NCBI GenBank assembly: GCA_008828725.1
Contig: MEHQ01000140.1
Coordinates: forward strand, 1,099,294 to 1,163,293
Direction of reading: 5' to 3'
Source: Saccharina japonica
Taxonomy: Eukaryota; Sar; Phaeophyceae; Laminariales; Laminariaceae
Length of the DNA: 64,000 nucleotides
The position numbers were made by a program, and so were the translations under genes. A model generated the notes under the pieces. It was given only the letters and a program-made list of their open reading frames with translations. It ran no database searches and was not told where the DNA came from. Shown in pieces: positions 35,287-47,300 of the stretch (within the stretch, counting starts at the first letter, position 1; each line of letters begins with the position of its first letter).

Positions 35287-36329
35287 CCTATGTAGCCTAT
35301 ACGCGGCAGCAAAAAGCAGAACGTAATGCCTGGTACAGACGGTAGGTAGCGTACCTGCTTGGTGCGTACCATATGCAGGCCATGTGGTAGGATACATGCT
35401 GTACCGGTACGTGTGGTGTTCCTGGCTTGGCTTGTCGTCTTCCGACTGCTTCTGAATTCTGACGTCTGAGTGACGTAGTGGGTGGCAACAAGTAACGGCC
35501 GGCTCTTCTAGGGGCACGTAAAATATTTCGGTCAACCATCGTAGTTACAGCTATGCTACCCCATGCTACCACCGTTGCTCCACGTTTTTTACACTTCGTT
35601 GTTTTTTCACAGCAAGAAAAAAGGAGTGTACGGCTTTTATAAATAATTGAAGTCTAGCTCCGCACCCCTTCAGATACAATTGTTTGTGGGCCTTCTTCGT
35701 GGATGTAGAATATGTGTAGGTATTTTTTTTCTTTTCTTTTTTTTTTGCCTGGCGACACAAACCCGAACGGTGCCCACCATTCAGTCCGTCCGTCAGCCCC
35801 CCCCTGGTCAATCAGCCGGACCCCCCTCCCATATACGCACGCGCCAGAAAGTCCAAGCTTTGTCGCAGCAGAGAGACAAGTGCAAGACAGAGCCGACACG
35901 ACACGTCGCGCTGCACCCGACCCCGCCAAGAGATTTCCACGGTAAGCCGAGAGCTGAGGTATAGCTTCTATCTATCTGGTTCGTCTCGGGGTTTTCGTTT
36001 TTTAACCAAGGCCCACCGGGAGCAGCCCCTGTCTGTCGTTTTGATTAGACTACAGATGTAAGAATACCGTCGGGTCCGTACCGATCTTCGTATCATGAGG
36101 TAATGTTAGATAATAGGTCGGTATAGCTATCCCTTTTTCCTTGCAATGGCCCGGCTCGGTTGCCCCCCACGCGTGCGATGTGCGCGCCTCGTGAGTGGGC
36201 TACGCTTCGCGTGTGCCCGTACGGGCCCTTTCTACGATCGGGCTACTCAGCAGCCTGAATCCCCGAACTTGCAGCAAACCAACCACTACGACTGGCTTGC
36301 TGGTCGTCTACCACTGCCACTACTACTAT

Positions 36330-36363
<34 letters not shown>

Positions 36364-37723
36364 GCTACTACTATTAATACTATTTGTACAGACTAGCCTG
36401 TGTGCTTGCGTAAGATATTTGTTACGTGCTGGTAAGCATTTTGAACGTTGCTTCTGTGCTACTCGTATGTATAGCCTATATTTGTTTTTTTCTACATGCT
36501 GGTTGTATATACAGATCGAAGTATTACACTCAGCTAGCAAAGATGAGCTTCGACGAAATCCTCGAGCTCACAGCTGTTGTTTTTTTTAATTTTTTAATAC
36601 ATGTTATTCTGGTACGGCATACCATCGTCATGATAATAGCAATATTTATGATGGAAAACGAGCCAATCATAGTTTTGGGTTCGACACCCAGCTGCTTTTG
36701 CGCCCCGTTTCCGCTCATCGCGAGAAGTTCAAATGTGTATACAACGAACACGTGCGAGGGTCGAGGCGGTATTTTGCAGCGTCGCTCGCGTGACGGTCCC
36801 AACATTGCAGCGAAAGGACATGAGCCCCTTCCTTGCTGCTGTCGCCCGCCCTGTTTTTTATTCTTCCATATTTCCATATATATTTTTTCGTATATTATTT
36901 GTTTTCTTCCTATACTGAAAGTGGATCAGACATCGATCGGTTATTGTTTACACAAACACAGGCTAGACTCTCTCTCTCATGCTTTTTTTTCTCTCTCTCT
37001 CGCTCTCATGTTTCTCTCCCTGTCTTGTTCTCGATGTTCTTGTGGTGCCGCAAGCGTTGTTTTGTGGAGTTTGGAAATAAACATGCCACCATTTTTAACC
37101 TTTTTTGTTTTTCGTTATTTTTTGTTGAACAACGATGTCAGATGTCAGCAGTGAGGTGGAGGAAATCGTACCTCCCTCTAACATGAAGGAGAACAATCGA
37201 CTCCTCTTATACCTGGTACCTGGTACATACTATTAATATGATGAAAGGATAGGAACATAGACCCCTCCTGTCCTCTGTAGATACACGATAGACTGGTGAT
37301 GCATACGGAGGTGTAGGGGTCGACTCCTCCTGTCCTCTGTAGATACATGATAGGAGGATGATGTATTAGGAGGTGTAGGGGATCGACTCCTCCTGTCCTC
37401 TCGTAGATTACAGAAGGCGGTCCGCTACTAGTAGTAAAAAACGTCAATTTTGGCGCCGAGGCTCGATTTCTTATTGTGGTGTTGCCACCATCGAGGGCAA
37501 GCTACGTACTAAATATCGCCTACCATTACATACCACTATATCCCTATATAATAAAGACCGTTTGTGTGCTAACATCTAATCCAAACGTTCTTTATATTTA
37601 GGGACACAGAGGTAGGATGCAGTATGGCCTCCGATCCTGAGCACCGTTTCTTAGGTACACCGCCTCCTGTCTCATACGACTACGGCCATGCATGCATATC
37701 GAGTACACCCCCCCCCCACGTGA
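35287..37723 (+). repeat. 2.4-kb direct duplication, copy 1
   Basis: Starts CCTATGTAGCCTATACGCGG and ends ...CCCCACGTGA. Almost identical to 38245-40750. It includes a CTA microsatellite (36318-36372), a T-tailed element (36520-36590), a MITE-1 (37531-37614) and a three-unit 60-bp tandem repeat (37255-37410). It also has a retroposon tail ending in C. No conserved coding frame is seen. Confidence 0.95.
37531..37614. mobile_element. MITE family 1 (copy inside duplication; twin at 40555-40638)
   Basis: TA-flanked. Ends CCACTATATCCCTATATAATA and inverse TTATATTTAGGGACACAGAGG. Confidence 0.8.
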
Positions 37724-38244
37724 CCCCCTCCAAATATATGATATATTTGTAGGTTGGGTTGGCGTCGGTTGGCAACGACGCTGTAAAACACGCCACTCGC
37801 TGCGTGAGCTAGACAACCAGGGTGCCGTTTTTTTTTTGTTATTTTTTTTGGCGGTCACCAAAGCTGGCGGTCGAGTAGATCATTTGTGCGGGGTGGAGAA
37901 CCTTTGCTCCGCACAAGGGGAATGGTCGTACCACGTAGTGTTAATATGGTAAGGCGTCCGCGAGGCAGTTACATAGTAAAACCCATTGCTGTCTCCGGAA
38001 GTGGCCACACCAGAAATTAAATTAACTCATTGAAGCTGTCGTCCATATGCAAGTCCGCCTCAGAGGCGGTTCTTAGCAGGATGCAGCTCACCCTCCATGC
38101 GACTCGCCCAATACCTCACGGCGTTTCGCGCTTGGTGCAAGCAATGTCTGCCTGGTTGGTGAAAACCCAACGCGCTCCGTCCCGGCATTGTAGGGATGCG
38201 AGGGTCTATGGTCATATGACTACGGCCGTGCACAACATGAGTAC
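37724..38244 (+). mobile_element. C-tailed retroposon between the two duplicate copies
   Basis: Full body from AGGTTGGGTTGGCGTCGG to CATGAGTAC. Its 3' terminus is fused directly to the start of duplicate copy 2, with the C-tail missing. Confidence 0.9.
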
Positions 38245-39314
38245 CCTATGTAGCCTATACGCGGCAGCAAAAAGCAGAACGTAATGCCTGGTACAGACGG
38301 TAGGTAGCGTACCTGCTTGGTGCGTACCATATGCAGGCCATGTGGTAGGATACATGCTGTACCGGTACGTGTGGTGTTCCTGGCTTGGCTTGTCGTCTTC
38401 CGACTGCTTCTGAATTCTGACGTCTGAGTGACGTAGTGGGTGGCAACAAGTAACGGCCGGCTCTTCTAGGGGCACGTAAAATCTTTCGGTCAACCATCGT
38501 AGTTACAGCTATGCTACCCCATGCTACCACCGTTGCTCCACGTTTTTTACACTTGGTTGTTTTTTCACAGCAAGAAAAAAGGAGTGTACGGCTTTTATAA
38601 ATAATTGAAGTCTAGCTCCGCACCCCTTCAGATACAATTGTTTGTGGGCCTTCTTCGTGGATGTAGAATATGTGTAGGTATTTTTTTTCTTTTCTTTTTT
38701 TTTTTGCCTGGCGACACAAACCCGAACGGTGCCCACCATTCAGTCCGTCCGTCAGCCCCCCCCTGGTCAATCAGCCGGACCCCCCTCCCATATACGCACG
38801 CGCCAGAAAGTCCAAGCTTTGTCGCAGCAGAGAGACAAGTGCAAGACAGAGCCGACACGACACGTCGCGCTGCACCCGACCCCGCCAAGAGATTTCCACG
38901 GTAAGCCGAGAGCTGAGGTATAGCTTCTATCTATCTGGTTCGTCTCGGGGTTTTCGTTTTTTAACCAAGGCCCACCGGGAGCAGCCCCTGTCTGTCGTTT
39001 TGATTAGACTACAGATGTAAGAATACCGTCGGGTCCGTACCGATCTTCGTATCATGAGGTAATGTTAGATAATAGGTCGGTATAGCTATCCCTTTTTCCT
39101 TGCAATGGCCCGGCTCGGTTGCCCCCCACGCGTGCGATGTGCGCGCCTCGTGAGTGGGCTACGCTTCGCGTGTGCCCGTACGGGCCCTTTCTACAATCGG
39201 GCTACTCAGCAGCCTGAATCCCCGAACTTGCAGCAAACCAACCACTACGACTGGCTTGCTGGTCGTCTACCACTGCCACTACTACTGCTACTACCACTAC
39301 TACTACTACCACTA

Positions 39315-39348
<34 letters not shown>

Positions 39349-39359
39349 CACTACTACTG

Positions 39360-39397
<38 letters not shown>

Positions 39398-40750
39398 GCT
39401 ACTACTATTAATACTATTTGTACAGACTAGCCTGTGTGCTTGCGTGCTGGTAAGCATTTTGAACGTTGCTTCTGTGCTACTCGTATGTATAGCCTATATT
39501 TGTTTTTTTCTACATGCTGGTTGTATATACAGATCGAAGTATTCACACTCAGCTAGTCGTAGAAAAGAGAAGTTCGACGAAATCCTCGAGTCTCACAGCT
39601 GTTGTTTTTTTAATTTTTTAATACATGTTATTCTGGTACGGCATACCATCGTCATGATAATAGCAATATTTATGATGGAAAACGAGCCAATCATAGTTTT
39701 GGGTTCGACACCCAGCTGCTTTTGCGCCCCGTTTCCGCTCATCGCGAGAAGTTCAAATGTGTATACAACGAACACGTGCGAGGGTCGAGGCGGTGTTTTG
39801 CAGCGTCGCTCGCGTGACGGTCCCAACATTGCAGCGAAAGGACATGAGCCCCTTCCTTGCTGCTGTCGCCCGCCCTGTTTTTTATTCTTCCATATTTCCA
39901 TATATATTTTTTCGTATATTATTTGTTTTCTTCCTATACTGAAAGTGGATCAGACATCGATCGGTTATTGTTTACACAAACACAGGCTAGACTCTCTCTC
40001 TCATGCTTTTTTTTCTCTCTCTCTCGCTCTCATGTTTCTCTCCCTGTCTTGTTCTCGATGTTCTTGTGGTGCCGCAAGCGTTGTTTTGTGGAGTTTGGAA
40101 ATAAACATGCCACCATTTTTAACCTTTTTTGTTTTTCGTTATTTTTTGTTGAACAACGATGTCAGATGTCAGCAGTGAGGTGGAGGAAATCGTACCTCCC
40201 TCTAACATGAAGGAGAACAATCGACTCCTCTTATACCTGGTACCTGGTACATACTATTAATATGATGAAAGGATAGGAACATAGACCCCTCCTGTCCTCT
40301 GTAGATACACGATAGACTGGTGATGCATACGGAGGTGTAGGGGTCGACTCCTCCTGTCCTCTGTAGATACATGATAGGAGGATGATGTATTAGGAGGTGT
40401 AGGGGATCGACTCCTCCTGTCCTCTCGTAGATTACAGAAGGCGGTCCGCTACTAGTAGTAAAAAACGTCAATTTTGGCGCCGAGGCTCGATTTCTTATTG
40501 TGGTGTTGCCACCATCGAGGGCAAGCTACGTACTAAATATCGCCTACCATTACATACCACTATATCCCTATATAATAAAGACCGTTTGTGTGCTAACATC
40601 TAATCCAAACGTTCTTTATATTTAGGGACACAGAGGTAGGATGCAGTATGGCCTCCGATCCTGAGCACCGTTTCTTAGGTACACCGCCTCCTGTCTCATA
40701 CGACTACGGCCATGCATGCATATCGAGTACACCCCCCCCCCCCCACGTGA
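38245..40750 (+). repeat. 2.5-kb direct duplication, copy 2
   Basis: 69 bp longer than copy 1, mainly from expansion of the CTA/CCA microsatellite (39278-39410). The expansion keeps open a 357-residue frame (39105-40178) that is low-complexity Leu and not a credible protein. Right edge diverges at 40750. Confidence 0.95.
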
Positions 40751-40947
40751 GAATACGACCCTCAAGTTCTTACGGCCGAGTTTCTTCACCGTTTTAGAAC
40801 TGCACTGCTGTACAGAAACACGTGTCTTACTATAATTCCAAGTAAACGGTACGTAGTGCGGTTCTAATAAATGGGTCAAGAGCGAGCGTCCTCCGTACAT
40901 AGATATCGGTATATATGGTAGGATGGTACCCGTGGTATTGCGGGTGG

Positions 40948-41100
40948 CCATAGTAAATACTAGTAAATAGGACCTACGGTAGAGACAAAAATCTGTATAT
41001 TTACCTGTTTTTACTAAGAGTACTTGGTCCTATTTACTATCCCCCCCCCCCCCCCCCCCCAACCCCCCCCCCCCCCCCTGCTGTTACCGGGTACAACAGG
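40948..41100. mobile_element. MITE family 2 remnant ending in a C-run
   Basis: CCATAGTAAATAC...GTATATTTACCTGTTTTTAC...GGTCCTATTTACTAT, then two C-runs (41041-41060, 41063-41078). Confidence 0.7.
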
Positions 41101-41377
41101 AGAATGCCTCCCCTGACCAGCCGCGGTGCGCCGTCAACGGTGGCTTCACACGCTTCTGTTCTGCTCGCCTTAATTCCCAACGGTTGACACCTGTGGTGTA
41201 CTGTATTTAGAGGCAAACTCTGGGTGAGCGCAAAGAAATGGAGTTTTATGAGGTATGCTGTTGAGCACGACGAACTGGGCACTTAGACACGTGAGGGCGG
41301 AATATTCGAGTGGTTCTTAGTCTCCCTCCTCGTGTGGTCTCGCTCGCTTGCTCGCTTGCTCGCTTGCTTGCCCGCAG

Positions 41378-44300
41378 GAAGTGGAGGTGGAAGTAGAAGA
41401 TGGGGAAGGCAGCCCAGTGCAACTGACCATCTTGAGAGACCTGGAAGAGCAGGAGGTCACGGTGAGAATGGACGGAAACAATGAGAGAGGCAACGAGGGA
41501 GAGGGGAAGAGGGAGGGGGGGGGGGCGTACTCATTTGTTGCTTGCCTTAGTCATTTGACCATTGACCACGCATCCCTTTCGAGACGGAGCACCGTTCCTA
41601 CTCCTAATAGAGACACCTCCAACACTTGGGCGCTCATTACGTTGTTTCCATATATTACAAAGAAACTTTTTGCTAATCTTATCCCCTTCCTGTTTCGCCG
41701 CCTGTGGCCACGATCTATCTCCTAAGATAGCGATCGTTTTCTCGCTACTATTTAGTGTACCAAACTGCTCTGTTACACTCGTCTATTTTCCTCATCTCCT
41801 CTAGCACATCCCTTTCCTCCTTATACCTTTCACATTCTCCCACTATGTGAATTCTACTCTCTATGGCATATAGAGAGAGAGCGAGATAGAACGAGAGAGA
41901 GAAAGAGAAAGAGAGACAGACAGACAGACAGACAGCAGACCAGACAGAGGAGGTGGGGGGGGAGGGGGTTCCGGCGATTCGCCGTGGTTGAAGGGTGATC
42001 GTACTCGTATCGTGCGCAATCCGGCGACACGCATCGAGTGACGGCCGCGCAGCAAGGTGTGGCCTAGCATAGCGCAAGCCCAGCACGCGTGCGGCGCCTG
42101 CATCGGTTCGATTTCTAAAAACCCCTTGCTCTGCGTACCGTGATTCCGTGCGGAGGGTAAAAGCCTCTGGCTCAGCGCACGAGAACCGCTATCCGTGCCG
42201 CACACACACATATACATAGATATATCTAACCGTGGTACATACGCAAGTAACAACCCACAGTGCGACGAAATTTCCGATGTTCAACAATAATATATATACA
42301 TCCAAAAATGAGGACACATACAACGAAATTTGCGACTTGGAAAACAATTTCTTGCCGAAACCTACCTTTTTATTACATGCATCTCTCGTCGTTAGCACTC
42401 ACTCTCACCGCAGTTGTTGAGCAAACTCAGGCCCGAAATATAAGCACCAATTATACATTAAAATTCAATAAAAGGGTGCCTATATTTCGGGACAGAGCGG
42501 TATACCGCCAAAAATTTCTATTGCTAGACAGCTTGTCGTAGCACAACTCTTAAGTCGTGGACCCCCCCCCCCCCGCCCGTTAATCGTTTTTTTTTTCTGT
42601 CATTTCGGTGGGACATAATGGTGATATGTACCTTCCCTGGCTGGTATTATAAGGACCGTTAGTATTTCGCATGAGAACCCTAATGTTGATTATATTCTCG
42701 CGTCGATGAGTTGGTATAAACTAGTGTGCTTGCTCCATAGCTCTCGATATACAAATCTACTGTGTACCTCGCCTAATTGTATTAATAGTCACGACGATAT
42801 ATGTAGGCGTTCCTGCTTCCCCTCTATGGTCCTCGGGCATTGGTTGATTTAAACCATTTCTTATGCTCCGCTGGCCTGTTCGCTGCTGGTATCTTCGTTG
42901 CGGCGCTTTGTCAGGTGATACCGTCCTACTTGCCTACAAGAGAGACTGACAGGCTGTTCATGTGGGCGGGCATGATGGTGCAGACGCCACATCTGGCCAT
43001 CCTTCAGCTAGGGTGGTACTGGCGAGCCGAGGAGGGAACTCGGGAATGGCGGAAGTGCGTGGAGGGAAACAGGTGCTGCACCAGCTTTCTCATTTTTGCT
43101 GTTTGTTGGTCAATGAGTGTGTTGCCCAGCGAGTCTGCGAGTGGGTCGGGTCGTGGTCGGGTCGGGTTGGGAGACTGTTTCAACTTCTCACGGAAGGGTC
43201 GGGTCACCCATACCCGACCCGACCCGACCTTGCCCGCGACGTTTGACACGAACCGTGAATGGCCCTGAACTAGATGAACGTTTTCACAGACAACTGACTG
43301 TCACGCGAGTGTATCGTGTAAACAAGCACAGACGAGAGGAGAACAAAAATCCAGCCGCTGTAGAGTTTTCACGATAGAGACCATAAGTATTTGTTTTTTC
43401 GCATCCGACGGTGAGGTTTTGTTTCGGCTTCGGCTGACGGCGGCCACTACCCCGACCCGGAACTCTTAATTATACCCCTATAACCCTAACCATAAATGCC
43501 TCCTTGGTTGGTACACCGGGGAGGGGTTTTCGCTGGGAAGGACTCTAGGTGCCGTGCTGGCACATCGAAGGAAGTTAGCCTGAGCGGGGAGATACATCTG
43601 CGCGAGCTCACAAAAAATCCCTGTATTTGTTTCTATGTTGCATGCATGTATTCATATATATATACTTATATTCATATATATATGTATAGGGCGGAAACTA
43701 AACGCGGGTCTTTCTGTCTTCTCATGATGCGAAACAAAAAAACAGGTTTCTACCCAAAGAGGGGGGGGGCGTTTACGCTTCCCGGTGGTATGGCGGCTCG
43801 CCGGCGAACAAGTATATGCTCGGGAATCACAACTGGATTGTTGAGGTGAGGGTGGCGAGGTGGAAGTGAGGTCCGCTTGCGGTGCGATTTTGGGGACCGG
43901 TCGGTAACTATTGTTGCCTCGGCGTAACACCGTTCCGTCGGGTGGCGGGGCGTACATACCGGCCTTGAGTTGGACGCGTTCCGCGCTCCTCGCTTGTTTT
44001 GGGAGTCGTTACTTGTAGATGCGGGGTTTTATTCGAAAGAAAGCGGGGTGCATGAGACAATTCAGCCAAGCAGCTTTGTTGTCGTCGTCGTTGTTGTTGT
44101 TGCTGTTGTTGGTAGTGGTGGTGGTGGTGGTGGTGGCGGTGGCGGTGGCTGTTGTTGTTGCTGTTCTCGTCTCTAACGCCGAGGTCTTTCTCGCCACCGC
44201 GCATGACAGACAGTACGTTCCGGCACAACAAGCGCCAGAAAAGCACCACCGCCAATCAAAATCTCAAATATCAAACTTGTAGAATGTCCAAAACGCCTGC

Positions 44301-47300
44301 CTTTCACCCTTGAAAACTGCAAAAACAAAATCCAATTCTATTTTCAAGTACTTAAATCCCCAAAACGGGGGTACGGTGTGGTAGTATTAAAAGGGGTTTT
44401 ACTGAGTCGCTGAATAAGCACTCGCACCTTCACCCCACAGTAGGTAAAAAAACCCGTTTTACAAACTTTCAGATCGTGATCTATCATACAGATCATCTAG
44501 TTCCCCGCCTGCCGTTGTGAGAGACTGTGCAGGATCTGTGCAGTGTACAGATCCAACCCAGGGGAAACGTTCGCTATATCAACGCAAGATTGTACGGCTC
44601 CCACCCGGCAGCATGAGCTACTGTAGACCATACCAAGGTCGAGAGTGAATCTGCCTCGGGATGACGCGCGCTTACGATAGAGGTGTAATGCATACCTTTT
44701 TTTGGCCGTAACGTTTTCTGAATGACAGTGGGGGGGGCGGCGCCTTATCACCCAAAACCGTCGGGATTTCATTATTGTGTTGCAACACTTTTCATGGTAT
44801 ACTTACCGTAAGTCGTGGGATTGTTCGTCGTGTATCATACATACCAGGTACGTAGCACGTTTTATTCTCCTCAAAAACGATTTTTTTCGGTGAGGTATTA
44901 CGTATTACAAAAAAAAAAAGAAAAAGAAAAAGAAAAAGAAAAAGAAAAAGAAAAAAAACACAGCTGTGAGCTCGAGGATTTCGTCGAAGACTTCATTCTT
45001 TTGCTCGCGTAGCTGAGTGTATACTTGGATCGCGCATAGTACATGGAGCGCTTCGAGTGAGGAGCTCATACACAAAAATGGTGTACCTCTATCGTCGTAT
45101 GTGTCTGCGCATGTGGGAGTCGATTATCTGTCTGTTCGAGAGCTGTGCAAACTTTTCTCCACCCCTGGCTTGGTGTTGTTCGCGTGCTCGTTCGATCGGG
45201 CCGGGGGGGCGGGGGAGGGGGGGGGGGGGGTGGCCGATCCAATACTGAGTACATACTACCTCGCATCAACGCGTACCGCCACCATCAGTCATATGACGCG
45301 GTCTCCAGCCACACTAAGATCGATCTCTAGAGGAGTGAAGGAGTAAGACACCTCGCTTCGGTGCTTTCTATGAATTACATAACACGCCCAACTATCTCTA
45401 TAGTGACGATACTTTCGAGCAATTTCTCTCGGGGGATGATACGATAACCTTACATGTGTGTAAAGCCTCCTGTCGCGAGAGATATCAAGTGGGCCGCTTA
45501 TCGAATATAATATGTGACCATAGACCCTCTGGTTATCACCTACGACAATGCCGGGATCGTACGGTTAGTGAGTGCACGTAAGGCGAGCTTTTATCGATAC
45601 TACGACCCTAGGGTCGAGACCATGCTATTGCACCCTAAGCAGCGAAATGTGTCGAAACTGTCTGTGATGTGTTAGATCTGCCGTTGGTCTCGCATATCGG
45701 AGTGAGAGGGTGGCTAGCATCCTCTAACTAAGAAGGACCCCGACTAGATGAGGCCGGGACATTCCCTCTGACCATAGCGGAATAGTCAGCGTCAATGGTT
45801 AATGAATTTGTTGTTTTTTTGTCTGGACTTTGTGGACGGAGGTTAATGGTTTTAGGTCCCCACCCCGACGCTGGACGCCTTCTTAATCGCGGTGAAGGAC
45901 ATCGGGCACAAGTCGCCGGTTAGGGTCAAGACGGTGAGAAAAACTTCGAGCAAGGACTTCCCGCCCCAAAGACCCCCGGGCGCATCCAATATATGTATAC
46001 TTCGTATGCGATGACGATCGAACGATAATCAAGGTTGATTGGTACTCGTATACGATACCAAGGTGTACACGGAAAAAACTATCCGATACGATTTCGATAT
46101 TCGATTCGTCGAAAACGTTCGTTTCAGTCAGTATCAGAGCGTACATATACACGGGTATGCCAGAGTTTGTTTGGGGGGAAATTAAAATGACGCGTTCGAC
46201 ACGACATAGGAAACCCCCGCCCCGGGTGTGTTTTTTTGTTGCTTGCTTGCGTTGCTCACCTGCTTTGCGTTGTTTGTGTGTGTGGTTGTTTCTGTCGGCT
46301 CCCTTGGAAGAGGAATCATAGTAGTCGCCAGCCTGCCTTATCCATACACTTCTCGCGCGCGGCTATTAACAGAGGGAACAGAGGGAGGGGGCCGCATCTG
46401 TTTCACCCCCCGACATTATTGGGTCTTTTGTAGGTTAGGGTAACTACAAAAGCCCCCCCGTGGTGGTAGTGTCTCGTGCTGGTGAGGATATGTGTAACAA
46501 TAGTCAACTGCTTGAGCGCCGGTGGAAGGCAGAGATAACTCATTTTCGGATTTTTGTCTAGTCCGATGGCGCGGATGTGGCGACGGGTTCAATTCACCCA
46601 GCTCAAAAAATACGGCATGAGCTATTATATGTATATAAACATATTTTTGGCGACCGGGTAAATTAGCAAAACCTCGCCTTCGCGAGAAACAAACAAACTT
46701 TGCCACGTCCTGTTTTAGCGTTGCGACACCGTCTCGAAATGGATGCATGGTCCATTGCGTGAAAATGTCTGAGGCAAGCAACCAATGAGTTACCCCCCCC
46801 GGTGCTTGTCTCGAAAGAGATTGCGTGGTCAATTGGTCAAAATGACTTAAGGCAAACCAACGAATGAAGCCCCCCCCCCCCCCCATTCCCCCGCCCCTTG
46901 ACCGATTCGACCGGTACACATGAAAACGCTCCGCCTATCAGGTGGACCTAACCTCCAAAGTCGAGGTGACGACTCTCCGCACGGACCACCACTACTGGTG
47001 AGTGGGCGGGTCTTCGCCCGAAGTATCTGCTCAACGTTTGTGTATATATATATTCGTGTTTAATATGTTTTTCCTGAGAGGTGTGCTTCCCCTCCGGAGT
47101 TGCTGCAGCCTGTGCTGTGACCCCGGACTACAGTTTGTGGGTCTGAGTTAAATGGAGAACAACAAAAAACGACATTATTCAGCCACGGGGAGCGTTCGTC
47201 CGGGTGGAATATCTCGGAAGACCATAAGCACAACCTATAGCGTGACCCCACCCGTTACGTACACACGCCTGTTCTGTTTGAACTCCTTTGGGGTGAGTCT

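Noticed and set aside
36668-36695. tRNA-like T-arm (GGGTTCGACACCC)
   Set aside because: The stem-loop fits a T-arm, but no matching acceptor, D or anticodon stem exists at the right distance upstream.
39105-40178. 357-codon open frame on the plus strand
   Set aside because: Its length comes from a CTA/CCA microsatellite (poly-Leu). Duplicate copy 1 breaks the frame, and there is no domain or start context.
35287-40750. Long terminal repeats of an LTR retrotransposon
   Set aside because: The 2.4-kb repeats enclose only a 0.5-kb retroposon. No TG..CA ends, primer-binding site, polypurine tract or gag-pol frame.
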